In this document: positions 58,458-64,000 of the stretch, one piece after another
How the letters are laid out: every line of letters begins with the position of its first letter
How positions within the stretch are numbered: the stretch's first letter is position 1
Assembly (NCBI GenBank): GCA_036501665.1
Contig: DASXZW010000063.1
Coordinates: 62,001 to 126,000, forward strand
Source of the DNA: DATAUD01 sp036501665
GTDB lineage: Bacteria; Verrucomicrobiota; Verrucomicrobiia; Limisphaerales; Palsa-1400
Length of the DNA stretch: 64,000 nucleotides
Direction: 5' to 3'
Made by a program: the position numbers and the translations under genes
The notes under the pieces: model-generated
Told to the model about the DNA's origin: nothing
Seen by the model: only the letters and a program-made list of their open reading frames with translations
Databases searched by the model: none

Positions 58458-59894
58458 TCAAGCCTTCCAGCCGTTGCGGTTGTGTCTTTTCACATACTGC
58501 GCGGCCTCGGGGCAATTGGGAGATTTCATATGCTTGCCGTCCCACTCCATCGCCTTGCCGGTTCCGACGCGCAACGCGACGCAGCCGAGCAAAATGATTT
58601 CCGTCAACTTCGACGCGATTGCGAAATTCGAATACGCCGGAGTGCCGTCGCGCATCATGCGGAACCATTCTTCATTATGGGCAGGAACACCGTTTTGGCT
58701 TGGCGCGCGCGGAATCGATTCCGGGACAGTCTTGGTAAAGGAATGTTGATCCGTCGCCGTATAGCTGCTCTCGTTTTTGAGCATGACAATGGACTTTGAA
58801 GTATCCGAGTCAGGCGAGAAAAATTTCCCTTCGTCGCCAATAAGGAGGACGCCTTCTGGAATTTTGTCGAAAACCTCCTGCACATCTTTGGTCAATTCAG
58901 GCCGGGGACGCAACGGCGGCATGTTAGGATCGTCGGGGTTGCCGTCATACCACCAGAATTTCAACGGCGGCAATCCTTCGCGCTCGGGAAATTCAAAACG
59001 AATGCGCGACCGCTTCGGATAAGTCTCCGGGAATTGCTGCGACGTCTCTTCGCATTCCACAACCGTCGGATAACCGAGCTTCAACGCGCGAAAAGGCATG
59101 TTGACCATGTGGCAGGCCATGTCGCCAAGCGCGCCTGTGCCGAAATCGTGCCAGCCGCGCCAGACGAAATCGTCGTAAATCCCCTTCTTATACGGACGCA
59201 TTTGCGCGGGCCCAATCCAGTTGTCCCAGTTCAAAGTCGCCGGCACAGGGTCTTCGCCTTCAGGACGCGCAAACCCTTGCGGCCAGATGGGGCGATTTGT
59301 CCAGACGTGAAGCTCGGTCACGTTTCCGATGAGCCCTGCTTGGATCAACTCCACGGCGCGGCGCAATTTGCTGCTGGCGCTCCCTTGATTTCCCATTTGT
59401 GTCGCGACTTTTTTCTTCGCCGCAAGATCGCGCAAAATGTGGGTCTCGAAAATCGTTTGTGTCAGCGGTTTTTGGCAATAGACATGTTTTCCCTTTTCCA
59501 TCGCCAACGCGCTGGCGACTCCGTGGCAGTGGTCAGGAATGGAAACCGTGACGGCGTCGATCGTGTTGCCCATCTGGTCGATCATTTCGCGGAAGTCTCG
59601 GAACTGTTTCGCGTCCGGGAATTTTTTCGCCTTGTTCTTGAGATGGTTGGAATCCACGTCGCAAAGCGCGGCAATATTCGCGCCGCAATTCGCCGTATCA
59701 TCCGTGTCGCTGTCCCCTTTGCCCGCGACGCCGATGCACCCGACGCTGATTTTATCATTGGCGCCAAGGACCCGGCCTACGTAAGGAAAGGACATAATCG
59801 CTGTAGTGGCTGCGCCGAGCCGAATAAATTGGCGGCGCGAAAGTTGAATCGAACTTGCTCGTTTCTCAAGCGGCTGACTGTGGGTGCTTTTCAT
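58458..59894 (-). CDS. Tat-exported Gfo/Idh/MocA-type oxidoreductase
   Basis: The 478-residue protein has a twin-arginine leader (SRRQFIRLGAATTAIM). The Rossmann fold is KISVGCIGVAGKGDSDTDD, followed by NIAALCDVD and a QKPLTQTI loop matching the E-K-P motif. The C-terminal half has the family's catalytic region (RGWHDFGTGALGDMACHMVN, with His-Asp-x-x-x-G). This group acts on glycosides and inositols with bound NAD in the periplasm. It precedes the PQQ gene by 27 nt. Confidence 0.88.
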   Translation of the reverse strand: MKSTHSQPLEKRASSIQLSRRQFIRLGAATTAIMSFPYVGRVLGANDKISVGCIGVAGKGDSDTDDTANCGANIAALCDVDSNHLKNKAKKFPDAKQFRDFREMIDQMGNTIDAVTVSIPDHCHGVASALAMEKGKHVYCQKPLTQTIFETHILRDLAAKKKVATQMGNQGSASSKLRRAVELIQAGLIGNVTELHVWTNRPIWPQGFARPEGEDPVPATLNWDNWIGPAQMRPYKKGIYDDFVWRGWHDFGTGALGDMACHMVNMPFRALKLGYPTVVECEETSQQFPETYPKRSRIRFEFPEREGLPPLKFWWYDGNPDDPNMPPLRPRPELTKDVQEVFDKIPEGVLLIGDEGKFFSPDSDTSKSIVMLKNESSYTATDQHSFTKTVPESIPRAPSQNGVPAHNEEWFRMMRDGTPAYSNFAIASKLTEIILLGCVALRVGTGKAMEWDGKHMKSPNCPEAAQYVKRHNRNGWKA

Positions 59895-59955
59895 ACGTCG
59901 ATATTGCCGTGTTTTATTCTAAGCGTCAAACCTGTTGGCAAAAATCATGGAGTCT

Positions 59956-61062
59956 TCACGCGGGAAGTCGGCGGACTTTGCCCGGAATTTGCGCAGTCCC
60001 GGTATTTGCCGATTTAACTGCGGCAAAACAAAGCGCGAGGCTGCGGAGGTTTTCGCGAGCGGAATTCGACGGTTCGCGATCTTCTTCAATCGCGCAAAGG
60101 AGTTCGCCCATCGCGCCCCGAAAACCATCGTTGAACCATTTCCCTTCGAGCACCGGTTTGGCGTAACCGCGCGAGGTGTAAAGCGTCAGGTCGTGCGCCG
60201 CGCAGATCGGGCCGCGCGCGCGAATTGTTCCGGCTGAACCTGTGATGCACATAAATTCCCCAGGTGCGACGCGCGAATGGGCATCAAAATTCAAAGTCGC
60301 CGTTCCATTTTCAAATTGAACCCCCGCGCTCGCAATCATCGGCGGCTTTAGTAATTGATCCGGCGCTTTCGCGTTGGCCGCGAAGACTTTCAAAGCTTTG
60401 CGCCCTGAGAAAAAAAGACACGCAAAGTCAAACCAATGAATGCCAAAGTCATAAAGCACAACGTACCGAAGCCGCTCAAACGGCGTCCCGCGAATCCACG
60501 TATGGTCCCAATTCAAGCTCATCGAAACCGTCTGCACTTCGCCGATCAATCCGGCTTCGATGGCGCGCGCCGCATAACTGGCGTAAGGCGCCCATCGTCC
60601 ATTTTGATTGACAGCAAATTTGCATCCGCGCCTGGCGGCCAGCGCGACCAGTCGTTCGCCAACATTCAATTCAGTTACGAGCGGTTTTTGGCTGAGCACA
60701 TGTTTGCCCGCGTTCAACGCGTCCTCGATCACAGCGGCGCGCGGTTCGGGATGCAGCGCGATATCAACGACATCCACGTCATCGCGCTGGAGGAGCGCCC
60801 GGTAATCCGTGTAAATTTCCGCGCGCGGATAAAATTCGTCCCGACGCCGTCGCGCAGTTTCTGCCGTACGGGAACAAAAGGCGACAATGTCCCATCCCGC
60901 AGCGCGATAAGCTTTAAGGTGCGATTCAACAATTCCTCCGCACCCAATTAACCCGATTCGCGGACGATAAGAGCGCGGTTGCGGCGGCTGATAACGCAAT
61001 CGCGGCGCGGCGATGACGCGATCCACCGTCTTCGCCGCGAGGGAATAATTGCGTTTCGGCAT
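59956..61062 (-). CDS. Gfo/Idh/MocA-type oxidoreductase (cytosolic), copy 1
   Basis: The 368-residue protein has a Rossmann motif RIGLIGCGGIVESHLKAY, DIVAFCSRT, a YTDYRALLQRDDVDVVDIALHPEPR segment, and the S-Q-K-P-L loop with the catalytic Lys in QKP. No signal peptide is present. The C-terminal domain (YDFGIHWFDFACLF) fits the family. A likely NAD(P)-dependent sugar dehydrogenase. It lies 6 nt after its neighbour at 61069. Confidence 0.88.
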   Translation of the reverse strand: MPKRNYSLAAKTVDRVIAAPRLRYQPPQPRSYRPRIGLIGCGGIVESHLKAYRAAGWDIVAFCSRTAETARRRRDEFYPRAEIYTDYRALLQRDDVDVVDIALHPEPRAAVIEDALNAGKHVLSQKPLVTELNVGERLVALAARRGCKFAVNQNGRWAPYASYAARAIEAGLIGEVQTVSMSLNWDHTWIRGTPFERLRYVVLYDFGIHWFDFACLFFSGRKALKVFAANAKAPDQLLKPPMIASAGVQFENGTATLNFDAHSRVAPGEFMCITGSAGTIRARGPICAAHDLTLYTSRGYAKPVLEGKWFNDGFRGAMGELLCAIEEDREPSNSARENLRSLALCFAAVKSANTGTAQIPGKVRRLPA

Positions 61063-61068
61063 GGCCGC

Positions 61069-62136
61069 TCAACCGACGAGTTTCACCGTTTTTTTCAGGC
61101 GCGCGCTCAGCATCGCGCTGTCAACAATCTGTTGGCCGATGCGCGAAATCGCCGGCGAAAGAGGCCCTTCCGGCGCGCGTTCGCGTTTTAGGCAATCAAT
61201 AAAATACTGCACCGCATTTTCATACGGCGGTTTCAGCACAGGCGCCTCGACATTCTGCCCTTCAGGATGTTTGCGGGTTTGCACGCGAACCGTCGGTTCC
61301 GCGTCATAACTGCTGATCGTTCCTTCGGTTCCCTTGAGAACGAAACCGCACTTCGGTTGCGGCTGCAACGTCCACGGGTCCGTGAAAGTTCCCCAGCGCG
61401 TTTCAAATTTGGAAAGCCCGCTTGCGTAACGCGCAATCGTGATGCTGTGCTCATCGACTTCCAATCCGTTCGGCAGGTCGGTCATGGCAGTGACTTCGAG
61501 CGGCTTTCGACCCTCGTTATACCACGTTCCCAGCGTCGTCCCGTAGCCGAGATAATCCAACAGCGACCCGCCTCCCTTCGCCTTCTTGTAAAACCAGCTC
61601 GCGCGTTTTCTTGCGGGCGTCGGCAGCAATTCGATCTTGTCTGCCGTGTGCCAAAGCGGCCCGCGATTGCCGCCGTAATAATGCGCTTCCTGCAAGTCGC
61701 CGATGCGTCCCTCCATCAGCAAACGATACGCCGTCGCGTGGCTCGGATACCAACGCAGCGGCCAATTGATCGCCAGCATCAGCTTGTGCCGTTTCGCCGC
61801 TGCGATCATCCGATCCGCCTCCGCCACCGAGGAGGCAAACGGCTTCTCAAGCAAAATATGAACACCGTGTGACGCAACGCGTTCCACGTAATCGGCGTGC
61901 CGGCTCGTCGCGGGGCAAAGGATGACAAAATCCGGTCGCGATTTTTCGAGGCATTCCTCGACATTGGAAAAAACGCGGTCCTCGGGAATCTTGAAGTTGT
62001 TGATCGACATTTCCATCCGGCAGGGATCTTCGTCGCAGATGCCGACGATCTCGGTGTTCGGATGGTTGAAGCCCATCCGCAACAAATCGCCCATGTGAAA
62101 GTGATCAAAATTAATTCCGGCAATACGCATTTTCAT
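61069..62136 (-). CDS. Gfo/Idh/MocA-type oxidoreductase (cytosolic), copy 2
   Basis: The 355-residue protein has MRIAGINFDHFHMGDLL as the start of the Rossmann domain, EIVGICDEDPCRME, and the EKP motif (LLEKPFASSVAEADRM). GGGSLLDYLGYGTTLG in the C-terminal half corresponds to the sugar-binding region. It is close to the other Gfo/Idh/MocA genes but clearly not a duplicate. The substrate is unknown. Confidence 0.88.
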   Translation of the reverse strand: MKMRIAGINFDHFHMGDLLRMGFNHPNTEIVGICDEDPCRMEMSINNFKIPEDRVFSNVEECLEKSRPDFVILCPATSRHADYVERVASHGVHILLEKPFASSVAEADRMIAAAKRHKLMLAINWPLRWYPSHATAYRLLMEGRIGDLQEAHYYGGNRGPLWHTADKIELLPTPARKRASWFYKKAKGGGSLLDYLGYGTTLGTWYNEGRKPLEVTAMTDLPNGLEVDEHSITIARYASGLSKFETRWGTFTDPWTLQPQPKCGFVLKGTEGTISSYDAEPTVRVQTRKHPEGQNVEAPVLKPPYENAVQYFIDCLKRERAPEGPLSPAISRIGQQIVDSAMLSARLKKTVKLVG

Positions 62137-62177
62137 AAATATATTGGACTCAAATTTGAAAGTTCATTGGAGTCGAA

Positions 62178-63011
62178 TTACAAGTCCATCCCCTCTCCAT
62201 TTTGCAGCACGCGATAATTTTGGCCCAACCGGCGGCATTCGGCGACGAATTCATCCGGCGACGCGGTGTTGAATTCAAACATGTCAAAATGATGCGGCAC
62301 GGCGACGCGAGCCCCGATTTGCCGCGCGAGTTGCGCCGCTTCGCGCCCGTTGAGATTTCCCGCGACACGCCGTTCCGGTCGATTTCCATTAATCGGCACC
62401 AGCGCGATGTCCGGCTTGAACGGTGCGAGCGCTGAAACAAGACCGTCGTGCATCAGAGTGTCCCCGCTGTGATAAATCGTCAGCCCGCCAACCCGCGCCA
62501 CATATCCGAGAAAACGACAGCGCCCATGCTCATCGCGCTCGACGGTATTGTGCGCGGCGGGAATGCCATGAAACTCAACGCCCCCCACCGTGACGTGCTC
62601 GCCCGAAACTAATTCGATCAGCGACACCTTCGGTTTCTCGAGGCGTTCCACGACAAGATCGCGGTTGGCGCGCGGGATGAGAAATTTCACCTTCGGATTC
62701 GCCGCGAACATCGGCAGCAGCGTTTCAGCGTCAAGATGGTCCGTGTGATTATGCGAGGAGGTGATGATGTCGATGCCCGTCAATTCTCCGCCGCTGACGA
62801 CCCGTTCAGTGATGCGCGTATGGGGCTTATCGGTGGTCGCGTATTTGTGCGTCAACGAATCGGAGAGGTACGGGTCGAAAACCACGGTCGCAGTTTTTGT
62901 GTAAAGTAGAAAACCGCTTTGCCCCAGCCACCATAAGTAGGGCCGCCCATCAGCCCGGACGCGATCGACGTCGGCCAGGAACGCCGCGTCTTTTTGAAAG
63001 GCCCGTTTCAT
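62178..63011 (-). CDS. MBL-fold metallohydrolase (UlaG-like)
   Basis: The ATG at 63011 (MKRAFQKDAAFLADVD) was chosen although the frame is open upstream. The 277-residue protein has the zinc motif SSHNHTDHLDAE (HxHxDH), then IPAAHNTVE, YHSGDTLMHDG and VPHHFDMFEF. It resembles UlaG, the ascorbate-6-phosphate lactonase, and other L-lactonase-like hydrolases. In a sugar-oxidising cluster a lactonase would be fitting, since PQQ dehydrogenase or Gfo/Idh products are lactones. This is inference. Confidence 0.85.
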   Translation of the reverse strand: MKRAFQKDAAFLADVDRVRADGRPYLWWLGQSGFLLYTKTATVVFDPYLSDSLTHKYATTDKPHTRITERVVSGGELTGIDIITSSHNHTDHLDAETLLPMFAANPKVKFLIPRANRDLVVERLEKPKVSLIELVSGEHVTVGGVEFHGIPAAHNTVERDEHGRCRFLGYVARVGGLTIYHSGDTLMHDGLVSALAPFKPDIALVPINGNRPERRVAGNLNGREAAQLARQIGARVAVPHHFDMFEFNTASPDEFVAECRRLGQNYRVLQNGEGMDL

Positions 63012-63022
63012 TGCATGTAAAT

Positions 63023-64000
63023 TTAAATTTTCCCCCGCACTTGTTTGACCCCTTTGACCATGTTCGCCAATTTCTCGCGGGCCGCCCAGCGAGCCGTTTG
63101 GCTCAGCCCGCAATCGGGCGCGAATACGAGTCTTTCCGGCGGCGCGTATTTCAAGCAAAGCCGAACGCGATCAGCGATGTCGTTCGGCGTTTCGATGTAA
63201 TAACTCTTCACATCAACGATGCCGACCGCCGCGTCCATTCTCTCGGCGATTCTCGAAATAATTTCAATCTCCGCAAATTCCCGGCTGGCCATTTCGACAT
63301 GCATTTCGTCGCACTTGAAATCCAGAAATGCCGGGAACATCGGCGCGACTTTACGCGGCCCGACAGCGCGCCCCTTGTAGTTTCCGAAGCAAAGGTGCGT
63401 GCAAACGCGCGTCCGTCCGACAACCGATTCAACGGTGCGATTGAAAATGTCCACGAACCGTTTTGGGTCCTCGCGATACGCGTAACAACTCATCGAAGGC
63501 TCATCGACGCTGATCTCGGCGCAACCGGCGGCGACGAGGTCTTCAAGTTCCTTGCGCACGACGGGAAGCAGCGCTTCTGTCAAAGCCCAGCGATCCGGGT
63601 ATTGTTTGTTGACAATCAAGCGCCCGCTCAACGTGTAAGGTCCCGGCACGCTCGCCTTGAGCGTTGCGCCGGACGAATAATTGCCCGCGGTGAAAATTCG
63701 TTGCAGCCGCTTGTATTCTTCGACCGCGCCCAATCCTCGCGGCGCTCGCAACTCGCCGACGACCCGGTGTTTCCCCCGTTGATCGTGTGCCGGCGGCCCA
63801 AAATGCCTTGGAGCGGCAGACTCCAGTTCGATGCCCTCAAAGTGTCCGTAAAACGAAAGATTGAAATCGAGGCGTGTTTGCTCGCCATCCGTGACAACGT
63901 CAAGTCCTGCGGCAGTTTGATCGTGCAACGCCGCAATGACGGCGTCGTCCTGTACTTCAGCTTGGTCCGCCGAACCGAATTGACCCAAATGCTGACACGC
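63023..64000 (-). CDS. MetE C-terminal-like (methionine synthase core), partial
   Basis: The frame runs off the window edge at 64000, so its start is outside. The residues seen are those of the MetE catalytic barrel: VTDGEQTR, VPGPYTL, ISVDEPSM, THLCFGNYKG with His and Cys zinc ligands, HVEMASREFAEIE and FAPDCGL with the third Cys. The N-terminal half of MetE is absent, so it is a single-domain core enzyme that needs a methyl donor other than the usual tetrahydropteroyltriglutamate, or acts on another C1 substrate. The MBL gene follows by 11 nt. Confidence 0.85.
   Translation of the reverse strand, partial: ACQHLGQFGSADQAEVQDDAVIAALHDQTAAGLDVVTDGEQTRLDFNLSFYGHFEGIELESAAPRHFGPPAHDQRGKHRVVGELRAPRGLGAVEEYKRLQRIFTAGNYSSGATLKASVPGPYTLSGRLIVNKQYPDRWALTEALLPVVRKELEDLVAAGCAEISVDEPSMSCYAYREDPKRFVDIFNRTVESVVGRTRVCTHLCFGNYKGRAVGPRKVAPMFPAFLDFKCDEMHVEMASREFAEIEIISRIAERMDAAVGIVDVKSYYIETPNDIADRVRLCLKYAPPERLVFAPDCGLSQTARWAAREKLANMVKGVKQVRGKI

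Noticed and set aside
57606..58799. 397-codon plus-strand frame
   Set aside because: Antisense to the PQQ dehydrogenase and the end of the Tat oxidoreductase.
59034..60017. 327-codon plus-strand frame
   Set aside because: Antisense to the exported Gfo/Idh/MocA gene.

Overview
The window reads as chromosomal DNA of a free-living heterotrophic Verrucomicrobiota, most like the Pedosphaera/Limisphaerales type. This is an inference from gene content. Typical elements are duplicated FtsX-type permeases next to a PadR regulator, a prepilin-like protein with an FTLIELLVVIAVIAILAAIL leader, several Gfo/Idh/MocA oxidoreductases with Tat leaders, FG-GAP and propeller secreted proteins, a PQQ dehydrogenase, and a short C-terminal module (N-L-x-x-W ... 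F-Y-R) shared by several secreted proteins. I saw no rRNA, tRNA, CRISPR array, integrase or transposase.

Layout. 0-5.9 kb: a nucleotidyltransferase pair, a GT87-type membrane glycosyltransferase, an FG-GAP protein with a NIPSNAP protein, and a lipoprotein. 5.9-18.9 kb: a motility-regulation block. A consensus sigma-28 promoter drives flgM, fliS and a FliT/FlgN-like gene. A HigBA-type toxin-antitoxin pair sits between these and a PAS histidine kinase plus HD-GYP response regulator. A propeller gene flanked by two copies of a palindromic repeat follows, then HDOD, TPR, FlgN-like and NtrC-type genes, and a second HDOD gene behind a second sigma-28 promoter. 19-30 kb: a repeat-rich S74-tailed surface protein, rsmH, an AT-richer stretch of small genes, secreted proteins, a GDSL hydrolase, a GH20-like protein and an MscS channel with a cyclic-nucleotide domain.

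30.8-38.4 kb (minus strand): a sensor kinase overlapping by 4 nt a 1022-residue predicted glycosidase, a decayed phosphatase/kinase fragment and two PepSY proteins. 38.9-44.6 kb: PadR and two tandem permeases. 44.7-47.6 kb: four small exported proteins, possibly metal-related. 47.6-56.3 kb: trpS, a CBS protein, a 1147-residue protein that I assign as a candidate pyrophosphate-type PEP carboxykinase, a frameshifted M50 protease, a HAD phosphatase and a two-gene cassette flanked by the end of the PQQ dehydrogenase gene and a remnant copy of it. 56.5-64 kb: a minus-strand run of MetE-like protein, MBL hydrolase, three Gfo/Idh/MocA proteins and the PQQ dehydrogenase, which looks like a catabolic operon.

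The main points for follow-up are the two sigma-28 promoters, the candidate PPi-PEPCK, the palindromic repeat family, the kinase-glycosidase overlap, the PQQ-dehydrogenase remnant and the MetE-core/Gfo-Idh operon. All functions are inferred by reading the sequence. No database search was possible.
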